Shown here: piece by piece, positions 1 through 13,078 of the stretch | Position numbering within the stretch: the stretch's first letter is position 1 | Layout of the letters: every line of letters begins with the position of its first letter | DNA from: Cricetomys ansorgei | Taxonomy: Eukaryota > Chordata > Mammalia > Rodentia > Nesomyidae | DNA: 64,000 nucleotides | Direction of reading: 5' to 3' | Assembly (NCBI GenBank): GCA_026225945.1 | Contig: JAMJFZ010001264.1 | Location: forward strand, 517,001 to 581,000 | The notes under the pieces: generated by a model | Told to the model about the DNA's origin: nothing | Seen by the model: only the letters and a program-made list of their open reading frames with translations | Databases searched by the model: none | Translations under genes and position numbers: made by a program

Positions 1-334
1 CCCTTGCTCAGCCATTGTCTTCTCCTAGGAAACTCTGAGTCATTCACTGTGAGCTTGACAACAAGCAACATTTTCCCTGTCCGGAAGAATCCAGCGAGTG
101 CAAGGGTGTAGACACAAAATTACCAAAGACATCACACATCAGTTGCTTAGACACAAAGCACAGAGAGTAGTCTGAAGGAACAAGCAACAGTGAGCATTCG
201 GTGCAAGCTAATTAAAGTAAGTGCTTCGCGCAGCTTCAAACAGTTTCTGCGTATGAGGGGAGTATGTTTCAAGACCCTAGGTAGATGCCTGCGTCTACAG
301 ACAGTACTAAGCACTTCTCGTTTTCCAGTTTTCT

Positions 335-512
335 CTTTTTATTAATCATTAGTGCATGTGCATGCTTGTGTGCATGCATTCAGGTGCACACACGCAACTT
401 TCAGAGGTCAGTTCTCGCCCTCTGCCATTCTGGGTTCCAGTGATCTAACTCAGGTCTCCAGGCTTGGAAGAGAGGCACACACTTTTACCCACTGAGCTTC
501 CTCACAAGCCCC
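335..512 (-). repeat. tRNA-derived SINE of the B2/B3 superfamily, antisense
   Basis: Reading on the minus strand gives a head like GGGGCTTGTGAGGAAGCTCAGTGGG with A/B-box spacing, then GAACCCAGAATGGCAGAGGGCGAGAACTGACC-type body and a TGCACACAAGCATGCACATGCAC tail. This matches an old rodent B2-group SINE. Divergence is high. Confidence 0.75.
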
Positions 513-2284
513 ACATACTCTATTTTTTCAAAACATATTACATAAATTAAAATTTAACTTACAAATTAGTCAGAGTAAGAAGTCAACAATGATTCTCTTT
601 AACTGTTTGCAAATCCAGAATTATATTTTTTATGAATATAAGAATTTTCCCAGTTTGAGTAGACACTTTATGGCTCTTCTTTGTCATGTCTGGATGGGCG
701 CTTCACTGTGTTTGTACTTAGGGCCCGTCGTTAAGTGAAGAAATGCTACTTAAGCATAAGCTCTGTGGTACCATGTCAGTCTAACAGCTGGTGGGTAGGT
801 AGTATATACAGGGTGGATACACTAGACAAAGAGACGATTCAAGTCCTGGCTGGATCAGAGCCAGATAGTGTCAGATCTTACCATGCTACTCAGAATGGCG
901 TACAGCTTTAAATGTGTTTTTGGAGTTTTTTGTTTACCATTTTCAAACTGTATGGGATCACAGGTAACTGATACGATGGAAATCAAATGCATGTTAAGGA
1001 GGGACTATAGTATTACAGTATATGACTTTATCAGTACTACAATAATGCGAGGCTCATGCAGGAGCCTGCTTATGATTGTATAGTCATTAATTAAATCATA
1101 CATACTGTTAGGTTGTGGCCCCGGAATCTAGGTTGGTAAACTCTAGGGCAAGCTTTCTTTTCTTTTTTATAGCATTTTACTTATTTAATGTGTGCGTGTG
1201 AGAGAGAGAGAGTGTGTTGATTTTGTTCTTCCACCATGTGTCCTTGAGATCCAGCTCAGGTTGGTCAAGCTTGGCAATGTCTTTCATCTTGTTGGCTTGA
1301 AGTCTTTCTTTTCACGATACTTTTTACCTGGAGCACAGAGTACAGACTTAGGTACATCAGGCATCTTTGCATCCCTTGCCTTAATCTCCCTTGACACGTG
1401 AGGACAAACGCAGACGTAAGTCAGACCTCCTGCTTCCTGAGCCCACATACTCCAACGGCAGCCCAAAAGCTGCCCTTCTTCATGTATAATATGGCTCTTC
1501 TAAGACTGTGCAGGTTCCTAGCTGAGCCATAAGGGCCCTAGGCTCTATGAGGGTTGGGTCTTACCACAATGGCGCTGAGGCCTGTAGTTGGTGACTGCTC
1601 AACATGATGACGAGAGGAATGATGAGAGGAACCACCTGCTCATCTTTGCTGAGGGACAGAAACAATATAAATGGCTGTTCTCAGACTTCAGAGTTTTAAG
1701 GAAATATTTAGGACTGTCATGTAGCCATCAACGTTTCATTTCATCAGATAAGCACATAGATTACCTACCATATTATGAAGAAGAAAATTGTGTGTACAAA
1801 CAGCAGGCTTTCTCAAGAATAAAAATTGGTAAGGCTATGTGGCTATATTTTCGTATCTCGTATGTTGCCACGCATGCACAAAGATATCATCAACCACCTA
1901 CAGGCTACAAGAGCCTTTATTCCCATGATGCTGAGGCCAGTGGTTGGTGAGAAGCTCTGATTAAGATGCAAAGACCTTAGATTGAAAGTCAGGCTACCCA
2001 AGACCGATCCTCAGCCCCACTAGTTACATCTGGTGACTCTGAACAGCTCACAGCATCTCTACAGTATGCTGCTGCCACTTCAGTTGGAGAGAGAAACAGT
2101 ATCCCCTTTAGAAGGTCCTGAGGATTGAAGGTCCTAAGTGAAAAACATAGACAACGAAACACCAACTCATTCATCCTTTAAATAGGAGAAGTACACGAAA
2201 TGAGCTGATGTCCTGTTCAGTTCTGTTTTTACAAGAAAGTAGCCAAAATCACAAACAAATGAGCTTTGAATGCCTTGGATAGAA
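513..2284. other. Non-coding, mostly unique
   Basis: Apart from the SINE at 1160-1292 I see no gene or recognisable repeat. A 120-codon frame at 1588-1950 has no family features. Confidence 0.5.
1160..1292 (-). repeat. Degenerate B2-superfamily SINE, antisense
   Basis: Shares the order TTCCACCATGTG...CAGCTCAGGTTGGTCAAGCTTGGCAA with the element at 335-512 and has a (TG)/(GA) tail at 1190-1220. Confidence 0.6.
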
Positions 2285-2400
2285 AAGGTCCTTCCCTCCC
2301 TTTCCTCTTCTCCCCTACCCTTCCTCTTCTCCCCTCCTCTTCCTCTTCTCCCCTCCTCTTCCTCTCCTTCCTTCCTTTCCCTCCTCTTTTTCCTTCTCTT
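2285..2400. repeat. Polypyrimidine tract (TTCCTC-type)
   Basis: Nearly pure C/T on the plus strand with repeating CTCTTCTCCCCTCCTCTTC units; low complexity and mirror-symmetric in part. Confidence 0.9.
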
Positions 2401-2480
2401 CTTGAGACAGAGTCTGACTCTGCAGCCCAGGCTAGCCCCAAACTCAAAGAAATTGAGCCTCATCCTTCCAATTGCTGAGA
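2395..2480 (-). repeat. B1 SINE fragment, antisense
   Basis: TTGAGACAGAGTCTGACTCTGCAGCCCAGGCTAGCC is the reverse of the B1 3' half. The fragment stops after about 85 bp. Confidence 0.8.
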
Positions 2481-3018
2481 GGGACAATTCTTCCTTGAAG
2501 ACAGAATGTCTCTTAACAAGACAGCATCATACAAGACCTAGGACAGAGGAGATTTGTGGTAAACCCTGGCAAGCTCTGCTTGTTTGTTTATTACCTGTGG
2601 CCTTTGGGGATGTTTTCATTTCTTCCTCCACCATTCTTCCATTTCTGCCTCCAAGTCTCAAACAGTGGAGATCTGATGTGTGGTAAGCCCGCCCTCCTCA
2701 GATTTGCCAATGGGGCTGTTATCTTTGACTTAAGCTCATCTGCCCTCTCTTGTATGCAGATTGATTTGCACATTAGGTACTTATCCATAGGCAGAAGAAA
2801 CACTTTGCAAAGTTCAAAGTATGATTTGAAAGCACAACAGGCTCAATAGAGCGAGCACCGGGATGGTGCAGGCGCATTTGCAGCACTTGCTTTTGCCCAG
2901 CTCTTGACCTCCATCCTATTTCTAGAATCCAAGTTCAGCTTGTTCCAGAAAAACACATTTAGAGATAATTCTGTCAGCCCTGAGAGATTCTGGAAGGTTG
3001 ACAACTATGTGAGCAAGG

Positions 3019-3019
<1 letters not shown>

Positions 3020-3067
<48 letters not shown>
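3020..3067. repeat. (TG)n microsatellite
   Basis: Uninterrupted TG dinucleotides, about 24 units. Confidence 0.97.
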
Positions 3068-4107
3068 CCACATCAGGGAAGACTGACAGTACGCTGCACA
3101 CTCAGGGTCCTCCCCAGGCATTATGCTATCAGATAATGTTGGAAAGGTCCCGTTTCCAGATACAGCGGAAAGTGAACCCGCATAAGGGGAATGGCTTCAG
3201 CGACTCTCACCAGGAAAGAATGAGCCAAGCACACCGCGCAGACTCACCATTACCTCAGACCAATCAACCGACCAGAGGGCACTGCATCCAGTGCCTCAGA
3301 CTTGGACATCTGTGTTCAGTGGCTCAGGGCTGCCTGGGAGTTGGAAGTGGATGGTGGTTGAGGGTTTGCAGACAGCTGACCAGGAGGAAATCTGCAGCTG
3401 CCAGTCTCAGCTTTCCAGTACATTCCTTCGAGGCAAACCTAAGGCACATCCAAAGGGTCCACAGTGCAGGTTTCTGAGCTCTTGCCTTACTTGGGACTCT
3501 CTGTTTTTGTTTTTGTTTTTTTGTTTTTATTTGAACATGTAAAACAGAAACTTTTATCCCAGACCTGCAAGTTTTATACCTTCTTCTGAACAGCAGAGAT
3601 AATTTCCATAAGAGCACCCAAAGAGGCTCTATTATAATAGAATAATCAAGAGGATGAAACGATTCAAGTGGCACGCCCCCCACGCGTCCCCTTATCTCAT
3701 CTCCTACCTCCTTCCCTCAGGAAGACCAGATTTCAAAAATATACAGGTACTGCTAGGAAACCTGCTGAAGATGCAAGCGTGAAGTTTAATAGGGTCTGTG
3801 CTGTGCTTGGTCACCTTGATGCAGAAGGGACACTTGCTGTTGGAAAGAATGACAGGCCATATAAAAAGAGAAAGAAACAGCAATGGGCCGAGCAAGCCTG
3901 GACAGGTTGCATGCTGTGGAGAAGTCTCCTAGGAGAGTAGGAGGCTCTGCCTAGACCAGCCAGATCCAGATTGCAGCAGGATCATCCACCTCCCATGGGC
4001 ACATGTAGGGGACTTGCTCTCTAGGAAAGGAAGACTGAGTGTACCTCCCTAACCTCACCAGCTTATTCTAAAGAAGTGGCTTTGTGTGGGTCTAGCAATA
4101 AGCCATA

Positions 4108-4475
4108 AACTGAGGGAGAGATGCGCATTATGAGGCATAGTCTGTAAAGTGCTTTCTGCATAAGCATGGGGACCTAAGTTCCCAAGTATGGAGAGCTGGG
4201 TGTGGTGGTCTACGCCTGTCACTCCAGCCCTGGGGAGTCGGGGCAGTCAGAGACAGACAAATCCCTGGAGCTCACGGTCCAGACAGTTCAGCTGAGTCTA
4301 CAAGCTCCAAGTTCAATGGGAGAACCTGTCTCAAAACGTAACGTTGAGGGCGTCTGAAAAAGATGCTCAAAGTTGATTTCTGGCCTTCATGTGCATGTAG
4401 AAACACACATGTTCATGTGTACACCTACAGGAACAGGTGCATTGACATGTATACATGCACACACAAATGTGTATT
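4108..4475 (+). repeat. RSINE1/B4-type SINE, sense
   Basis: tRNA-like head with an ancestral GGAGAGATG...CATAGTCTGTAAAGTGCTTTCTGCATAAGCATGGGGACCTAAGTTC, B1-like middle (GCTGGGTGTGGTGGTCTACGCCTGTCACTCCAGC), then GAACCTGTCTC and a tail of CA/TG-rich DNA. This is a full-length old copy. Confidence 0.85.
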
Positions 4476-7400
4476 ACATGTAGATTTAACTGACGCTGAT
4501 CTTACAGTCACTGCCTTGAACACTGTAGGTTTCCCAGTGAAGTAAAACCGACATATTACATAGGAGCAGACATTTATTATAAGGAATGATATAAGGTGTG
4601 TATGGTTATGGGTGCTCAGAGATCCCATAATCTTTCTCTGCAAGCCCCAGTTTCAAGAGGTGTAGTTTTCAGTTAGTCTGATGGCCTGAGAACCAGAGAA
4701 CTAATGAGACAGGCTTCCAGCCCATCGAAACCCTAACAGCCACATCTTCTGATGTGTCAATTCTAGTCTGAGGGCAGAAGAAGTAAGACCCATATCTTGA
4801 CTTCAACCCACAGGCAAAGAAATTCTGCCTTGGTCTCCGGTGGTTTTATTTGGGTCTCCAATGGGTGAGCTGAGGCCCACCTATCCTGTAGAGAGCTTTC
4901 TGCTTCACCCATTCCACTGGCAAGACCATTTCATTTCCCAAAACCTTCAGGGACACACTCAAAAATGGATAGCTAAATAGATGGGTACCCTGTAACCTGG
5001 CCACGTTGACATGAAATTATCACAAGCACTCATCTGTGAGAGAGCCCTAAGGGACCCTGTAATAGAATGCTTGCTAATTGGAGTCTCTACGTATGAACTA
5101 TTACATTCTGGTCAAAGTGTGTTCTAGTCTCATTCCCCCCAGTACTCAGTAGTTGTTTCCCTTTCTTTTACTATGGCAGAAATGTGATTTGCTGGGGTGT
5201 TTGTGGCCATCGCCACAAGAGTAAGAGGAAAAGTGCAGTATCGTGCTTGAGAAGGACAACGACACGGTGACCAGGATCACCTCCATGCCATGTTTTCTGT
5301 TTTGCTCCAACTGGTAACAGCAGTGCTTGCTTCTAATCTAGGCTAGCTGCCTCTGTCTCCCTTCCTTGATTCCTGGATTCCTGTACCATGAGCCAGAAGT
5401 ACGCAAACAGGACCCATAGCTGGTTGTTGAAGAGGCCTTTCTGTGTCTTCTAGACAAAAATCATTCCTTCTTTGTGAACTAGACTTCCAGATGGACAAGG
5501 AAGGACTAGTGTCATGGGAACAGGATGCACAAATCCCTAAAATGGGTCTCTTGGAGGAATAGAAATGGGGTATCCCATGATCAGGCACTCCATCTCTCCA
5601 AAGTTCCTGTGGCATCCCCTTTTCAAGTGGAACATAATTCTTTGATGTGAAAGGCATGGGTCTACTCCAAAAATATTGGGTTTATATTATGACACTTTTG
5701 TTGTGGTTTACCATAGTTGCACAGAGCATCTTTTCCCATTAGAGATGCCTATTACATCACAAGGACTGCTGCATCATGTGGTCTGACTTGCAGAGTTATT
5801 TTGCAGAGTAACCCAAAACTTTTATGGAGCCCTTTATAGCTCTAGGGTCCACACAAAGCTGTAAACTTCCATGTTACTTGGTAACAGTTGGAGCAGTATT
5901 CCCCATGGGACTTACTTCCAGGACTCAGGGAGGATTGTTAGGTACTGTTATTTCTTCTCAGTGGCAGGAAGTAGGAGTTGACATAATTGGCCACTATCTT
6001 CAGAAAGATAGCCTAAACATGTCCCCACGTGACCTCAAATGTCTGTTTAAATGTCTAGGGTCGTGGATATTCATGTTTCATCTCCTACCTTTGGAAAGCA
6101 CATTGATTATATTAAAAAATTACCTGCATACTTGCTAATGCCTGGTACTCCTTACCACAACCTTATGAATGTCAGGGATGAATGTGGCATTCTTTGGAAT
6201 GGCCAATCTAACTCCATGAAAATAGAAAGTAAAAGAAGTAACAGTTCTGGGCAAAATCACAAATACACATGTTGCCTATGCCACCTGAATACAGACTTCT
6301 TATCCTTCTTCACACAGAGAACGTATTTAGAATACGAGAAGCTATGTAGCATACACCTGAGGCTGCAAAGATTCTACACTTGGCACAGCACTTGCATTTG
6401 GGGTTACTATTCTCCATGCAACAGATGCGACTGGGGTTGCTATTATGTGAGTGAACAAGGAGTCATGTATATGTCTATGCAGTAATAGGCGACTGTTATT
6501 CTCCAGGCTCCTTCGAGGTTTTGTAGGCACCAAGCTGGTGAGATAAATGAGGATGTAATAAGAATTACCATCCTGACATCATTAAGGTTTTGTTTGGTTT
6601 ATTCTAGAATGCTTTTGATTTACTGCTTTGGTAGAGATGTGGAAGCTGGACAAGAAAGGTTTCAGAAGCTTATATTTGGTGTACTTGACTACAGCAGTTC
6701 TTATTCACCATCCGGGACCCCTGTTATGTTTTGATTAACTTCTGAGCACGTGATTTTCCATTACTCAATCAAGGGCTGAAGAAATCATCAGACGAGTATC
6801 TATGAATCCGGTGAATTCACCATGAACAAAAGCTCAGCATGAACACAGTAGGCACGTTTCCCTTAAAGAACAAGACCATAATAACTATCTGGGTTCCAGA
6901 TATCAGTATCAACTTCAGGCTTATGTTTTACAGTCCTCCAAATATTTAGTTCTTCTTCTCAATAGAGGGTCACCTAAGTAAATAGCCAAGAACTATTTTT
7001 TTTTTAAGCAATCATGGGACAATTACTTCCAGGTTTGTATTCTCTAACATTTGAAGGGCTCTTCTGTCGAGGCCCTTACGATTAGGGTCTAGAGGTAGAG
7101 TAATGTGCCTTGACTTTTCATTGTAATGACTGTCTCAGTCTCTTGATCATCTACCCTTGATTTATTTGATTATGTACATTTAGGAATATTTTTATTGGCC
7201 ACCCATTTGTCTTGTTTCCCAGGGATGCTGTGTTTTACTAGCCATCTCCACAGATCTCAGAGAGAGTCTTCACTCTGGCTAAACTCCAACCTTGTCATTC
7301 ACTATAATAATTATATTCTAGGTCTGTGAGATGCAGTGTCTCAGCTTCTAGGAGGCCTCCAGGCATGCGCAGGTTCTTCTCTCTTGAAATAACTTACTCC

Positions 7401-7764
7401 ATCATTAAACATCCAACTCTGCGAAAATTCTTTCGTATGCATCAGAAATATGCTTCCTGGAATTTCTACTCATGTGGCATTCCTTCTTTTATGGAAGGGG
7501 AGGTAACTGCCATGAAGCCTTTCTCTTTATTTATCTCACTAAGACTACTTCCCCTTGCTTTTGAATAATCTCAGAAATAGGCCTTCAAATTCACTAAGGA
7601 AGTCAGAATGCTAATTAATCTTAGGTTATCTGCAATGGAAGGGGAACACACGTGTTCCATTGAGATTAGGTGGAATAATAAAACAACAACCACCGTCCAC
7701 ACAGATAACACGCCATGTTTACCACGTGATGGGTCCCATGCAAAGCACCTGACTCAAATTATCC
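4476..7764. other. Non-coding unique DNA
   Basis: 3.3 kb without recognisable repeats or exons. A 144-codon frame at 6051-6485 has biased Tyr/His/Cys content but no domain. Confidence 0.5.
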
Positions 7765-8170
7765 TCACAACAAGAGTTCATTTATGCAAGAAATATTTAT
7801 TAAGCACCTAAATCATTCTAGAAACTGGGGATACAGCAGTAAAGAATGTTAAAAAAAAAACAACAAACCAACAAACAAACCCTGCCCATATAGAGCTTAC
7901 ACTCTAGAGGTGAGGCGGTGGAAACAGGCAATAAATAAGATAATCCAGTGCTCTGTATAGAATGTTAGGTGGTGGGTGTTAAGGAAAATAATAGCACGAG
8001 GAAAGAAAACAGGAAATGGCAAATGTGATTTGGAAGAAGACTAGAGACTGTGTTCCAGAGAGGCCTAGCTAATGCGTACCTTGAATAAGACCTAAAGGAG
8101 GTATATGGGTGACCTGTGGATAACTGGGAACTGTCCCAAGGAGAATAAACAAAAGGGCAGAGACCCTGAG
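7765..8170 (-). repeat. L2 LINE 3' region, antisense
   Basis: Contains AATATTTATTAAGCACCT...CTAGAAACTGGGGATACAGCAGTAAAGAATG and AGAGCTTACACTCTAGAGG, then the L2 3'UTR order ending in GAGAATAAACAAAAGGGCAGAGACCCTGAGG. A CAAA-rich insertion sits at 7850-7880. Confidence 0.8.
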
Positions 8171-8295
8171 GTAGTATTATTATCTCTGTTTTATACATAA
8201 CTTGCCCAATAGCCTGCTGCTTGAGGATGGGAGCCAGGATTCAAACTCAGGTCTGCTTGATTTAGACCTTGTTATTTACCGTAGAGCTACCTAAC
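8170..8295 (-). repeat. MIR SINE, antisense
   Basis: ATTATTATCTCTGTTTTATACATAACTTGCCCAATAGCC...CCAGGATTCAAACTCAGGTCTGCTTGA follows the reverse MIR consensus. Confidence 0.75.
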
Positions 8296-8629
8296 AAAAG
8301 TGTATGACAACAGACAACATAGAAATGCTCTGTGTTACCAGCGATGACACCAGATCCTAGATGAGGTCAGCAACTTGATCAGATGAACACATATGGGTAA
8401 TGGTGGAGCTGAGGCTAGCCTGTGGTCGTTTCTATTCCATTACCTCTGCCTGCAGAATCTAGACATCTATCCTCTGGCTAGAACTAGTTTCCAAACCCAT
8501 CAATGGGCTAGGCAAAACTTTACAGACAGATTTTACTAATAGGCATTTTAAAGTTCTGTATTGGCTTAGCTGCACTAAATAATGTCTTTGATCTCTGGTT
8601 TCTCTTACTGGCAGGTGTGGGTTACTAAC

Positions 8630-8850
8630 AAAACATAGACTATGGAGTTGGGTACATCTAAACTTGAAAATAGGCTCTATGCTTTTCTCTCTATGTGGCC
8701 TTGGGCAAGTTACTAAATATCTCTGACTCGCAGTAGCATCATCCATTAGAGGATAGGAATGCCTCTCGGAGATGTGGTAGGGATTAGACAAAATAGTACA
8801 TGTGCAACACCTCCCATAGTGCCTGGCATGTGGAAGATGCTATACCTGTA
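8630..8850 (+). repeat. MIR SINE, sense
   Basis: TATGTGGCCTTGGGCAAGTTACTAAATATCTCTGACTC, GTAGGGATTAGACAAAATAGTACATG and AGTGCCTGGCATGTGGAAGATGCTAT give the core and 3' end of MIR in order. Confidence 0.85.
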
Positions 8851-9669
8851 ACCATGTTCTCTCCCCTATGTGATTAGTTGTCTTGTCACATGCATAACTC
8901 TTACTTTTAAAATGTATTACAATTTTTTTGAGAGTTGAGAGGTTACATTATATATCTAGCTACACACCATATTTTATATTATATGGTGGTACACAGTAAA
9001 TGCTTAAGAGTCATTATTTGATTGCTGGATTAGTGGAGAAGAGAAGGAAGAGTAATTATTGCTTTGGGACTCTGTCGATGCATCCCGCCATCTAGTTACA
9101 ACATCTGCTAGCTCCCTGCTCACCAGGCTTGTTTTGTCTGATATGAGTGGCCAGCAGATGCTCTCTTACTTCTTTGAAAGTCAATATGCATCATTCTGGA
9201 AGACAAGCCACTGTTCAGGTGGAAGAAGACATCTTTTTTTCCAGTCAAGAGGGACAGCTGTCACCATGAGGATCAGTAGGTTCTCGACATATCCTGGGAA
9301 GAAGACAAAACTCCAGTTTAATTCACAACTTGAACATCTTCTACCCAGATCGTTCATCAAGACCGCTCTCAAAGAGTCAAATTGACCAATTTCCATTTTT
9401 ATTTCTTTTCCCCATCCTCTGGCAAGATCTCAGTGAGCAGCTAACCAGCTGAAAATAAGAAGAGAAGAGAGAGGCCTAGACTTCGATGACTCTAGAGATG
9501 GCTCATCAGTCGCCAAAAATTGAAGTTAGTTTTTCATTCATGTAATATAGAAAAAAATCTCTCCTATAAATATTATCAAGAGCTCAATGGAGTAACTCAT
9601 TTAGAATGTCATTTTTTTAAATAAAAAAGTAATTATTTTTACAGCATCCCCCCTACATTAGCTTGTTCA

Positions 9670-9840
9670 ATTCTCATCAAAACTTTATGAAATAATTATT
9701 ATTGTCGCCGTCTTAGAGACAAAGGTGCCAGTGGATCCTTAAAGACATTAACTTGTTCCAGATTACACAGTTGGTGAGTCCCAAGCCCAGGACACTATCT
9801 ACACACCTTTGACTCCAAAATCATTCCCCTGCACCTTGTT
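9670..9840 (-). repeat. MIR-family SINE, antisense
   Basis: TCTCATCAAAACTTTATGAAATAATTATTATTGTCGCC...CTTGTTCCAGATTACACAGTTGGTGAGTCCCAAGCCC matches reverse MIR in order. Confidence 0.7.
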
Positions 9841-12362
9841 GTCTGCCTCTATCTCTAATAAGATGGTTGACAAACATTTTCTCCTGATCTCACAGGTCAG
9901 CTAAGGCTGGCAAGGAGGACACAAAAGCATCTCCTTCTCTCTAGCACAGATAGAACCTTGTACTAATGCAAATCAGCAAAGGAAACATATAAACTATCCC
10001 TCAAGAGTTAATAATGTATCTAAGAATTAATACTTGTCTCTACAGAGGTAAGAAGCCCGTAAAGCTTCAGCCATTGACAATATGAAGGATCGGGGAAAGG
10101 GAATGTGCCAGGCCTCTTGTTTTGTGGCTAAGGATCAATGAAACACAAAGAGACTGTTCAGCACAGTTTGGAAGAGTATCATCCACCTTAACTTCTGAAC
10201 TCAAAAACTGGTCGCGTTTAGCTTAAAAAGCTTTTGAGTTATTTTTTAATTAATCATACTAGTTAGCTATTAATTGTGCACATGTGGGCAACTATCAAGA
10301 AGACTTTATAGATGGTGAGCACCATTGCATTGGGATGGTGGGATTATAATGAAATTTCCTTCCTTTTAAGGTATGGTTATATAGCATTTATATCAGCAGA
10401 TATAAAGTGATAAATGTGACTTTATTAGAGACTCTGCGGGTACCCATTTACCCAGAGACAGGAGGTCTCTTTCCATCAAATTCCCAATTTGACAACTGAT
10501 TAAATTGATACCAGGGGAAGACAGACTTCTTCTGGGGCACGACCGATGTTCCTTCAATGTGCTATTGCTAGGTGCCATCGGATCTCATGGACTTAGCAGC
10601 CTTACATTGATGGCGGATGGCTCGACTTAGCCTCGTACTCACAATGAATGTAAAAGCAGAACCAGAGTGTTGGGTTGTATTTCCTTAGTACGGCTTCTTC
10701 AGTGTTTTTTCTTTTTACTTTTATTTTACAGGTTTGGGAGATTTTTAATAATCAAATATCCTGGTTAATATCCTAGTTCACCTTTGGAACTTCTTATTTA
10801 GCCAAGCCACGCCATTTCTCCCTAGGATGCTAGAGCTCGAGGGACAGACAGTTCACTTCTTTGTAAATGAAGAGACTGAGACTTCAAAGGCAAGGAGCTT
10901 TCAAAGTTAAAGTTCACAGAAAAGCACCCATCGTAAGTTTCCCGGTTACAATCACACACTATCCTGCAACATAAACATACCTGTTTTTGATACTACTGGT
11001 GTCCTTCATTATACTATAAAGAACAATTGTTCATTAGAAAGTACTCTAGCCCATGTTACTGGGAAGTTTGAATATACTTGGAATACAGAGTTCCCACACT
11101 CAATAGTAAAATACACTAAACATGTCATATGTAGTGACACATGGGTAGTATTTTTAATGAAGTTTGTAACTCCTTTTCTAACAATATATTTTCCTGTGAC
11201 TTAGAGGTCTGAAATGGGCTCTCTAAAGTCAGTAGAAAAAGGAGCCATGAGAAAAGGCATGAATGCAGAATTTGCTGGCTCTCCTTGTGGACTCCAAGGT
11301 GCATTTCCTAGAGACATCATCAGTTTCTCAGAGGGATAGTGAGTAGGTATCATGCCCGGGCAGCACCCTTATGTAAACCTGGAGAACTCCAGATCTGCTG
11401 ATTGTTGTCTGTGTGGTCTTTAGAAATCACTGAGTATTTCCAAGTCTGAGGCCTCATCTTATCAAAGACGTGAGTTGAACTACAAACTGTATAGGTCCTT
11501 GGGATTTCACAAGGCTGGTTAATTTAAGCTCAAGAGAGTTCATCATGGGCAGTTAGCTCACAAACTTTAGAAAGCATGAATAACCTGTGTTGGAAAGTGA
11601 AATGGAATCAGGACAGGTAGGTGTGAGGGTTTGAGAGGGGGTGCACCTGCTGATAGAAGGGCCATAACGCAGTATCACCTGTGCACTAGCTGCATCAGAG
11701 AGAATGAATTCCCCAACATTCTCTATCGTTGCATCTCTCCACTCAAGTCCAGAGTCCTAGGACACTGGCTTCATGACCTAGAGGAAGCCTGTATGATCAA
11801 CTTACCTGGAAGATGACAGACAACTTACTTTGCAGCCTCAGCAATACAGCATTCAATCCTGTTAAGGTCATTACTAAGTAACAGGGTAGATGCTCAGGGA
11901 GCATTTAGCTGTTTCCTCCTGAACCTTTCCGCTTTCTTTCCCCCATTTCCTCCCTCTTCCTTTGCTCTTCATACCTTCTCCTTAAGGCTCTTCCAACCAT
12001 CAACTGACTTTTGTATTTTGGGAGGACTATACTTCAGCACATTAGAGATGGTCCCAGTCCCCACTTCTCTCCACGCCTTCAGAAGGCTTAGGATCATGGA
12101 GAAGAGAAAAGGGGATGGTTGCCCTGGCTACAACTGGTGACCAGAAAGCCAGAAAGCAGCAGTATTCCTAAGGACCAGAGCCAGGGAGGGCTGTGAGCAC
12201 TGATCTTGGAGCAGATGGCTCATAGAACAGTCCACTAAAGCCCCCCAGGTACTGCTGCTAGTCTGAGGGGCTTCCTTTCACAGTGTTCCCATTAACACAT
12301 TTTCTTGGCTTTCTCTTTACGGCTGCTGGGATGAGTGGCTTTTTTCCCATTTCCAAACTGTC
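9841..12362. other. Non-coding unique DNA
   Basis: Nothing identifiable, except a possible worn MIR piece at 10850-10930 (TTTGTAAATGAAGAGACTGAG). Confidence 0.5.
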
Positions 12363-12469
12363 CTTATCAGCAATGCAACAATAGCTAATTTAATTAGCTG
12401 ACCTGAATGGTGGCCAGTTGGGCTAATTTGGTTTTGATAGTGCTCCTTGGCACATGCAGAACTGATAAG
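12363..12469. promoter_or_regulatory. Candidate regulatory patch with homeodomain palindrome and inverted GATA sites
   Basis: A perfect 17 bp palindrome AGCTAATTTAATTAGCT (12383-12399) contains TAATTTAATTA, an exact match to the paired-class dimer consensus TAATYNRATTA. It is flanked by CTTATCAG (12363-12370) and the inverted CTGATAAG (12462-12469). No repeat is recognisable here. Function is inferred from motifs only. Confidence 0.35.
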
Positions 12470-12870
12470 CATATTTCTCTCCAGATGAACAGTGGGGTTT
12501 GGGAGGGGTATGCGAATGAGGATAGCTCTCCCAAAGCCTCTCTTATACCTGGGGGACACAGTGCTTGACCAAAGGCAAGTTATTCTAAAGTCGGCATTCC
12601 CCCCCAAGGATCCATCAAACATGTCAGCTGAAAGAGATAAAATAGACAACTAGGAAATTGCAAAGGCAAAGTGCCCAGGATGAGGGTGCTGGGACAAAAA
12701 ACATTCCACTTTGCAGAAAGAATCCTTGGATGGGGGTCTGGACCTCAGCCATGGACTGACCTTCCCTCAGTCACCCCAATTCTGTGGCTCAGCCACCTGA
12801 TGCATCAGGTGATCACTGGCTGCTTCCTTCACAGCTGTGTCTCAGCACATCCGTGCAGGATAGATAAGAG

Positions 12871-12918
12871 CACACGTACACACGCACATGCACATGCACA
12901 CAGACACACATACACGCA
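12871..12918. repeat. Imperfect CA-rich tract
   Basis: CACACGTACACACGCACATGCACATGCACACAGACACACATACACGC; simple repeat, perhaps a worn SINE tail. Confidence 0.8.
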
Positions 12919-12989
12919 CCATGTCAATGGAGGATGCTCTGACAATGAACTGAGTACCCTGAGAGCATGCATTCTCCTTAGTGGGAACT

Positions 12990-13078
12990 AAACACCACCC
13001 ATTATTCCTGTGTGTCTAGTTCCTAACACGATATTTATACACAGAAGGCACTTGGCATTTGTTTGATGACTAATTGAT
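12990..13078 (+). repeat. Probable L2 3' end
   Basis: AGAAGGCACTTGGCATTTGTTTGATGACTAATTGAT resembles the terminal L2 sequence (AGTAGGCGCTCAATAAATATTTGTTGAATGAATGA). Confidence 0.5.

Noticed and set aside
1565..1965. Weak repeat CTGAGGCC..AGTTGGTGA / CTGAGGCCAGTGGTTGGTGA
   Set aside because: Short, interrupted match with no further structure; likely chance.
3025..3477. Open frame starting with a Cys-Val run
   Set aside because: Translation of the (TG)n microsatellite and flank.
6051..6485. Plus-strand open frame of 144 codons
   Set aside because: No family features and no codon or splice support.
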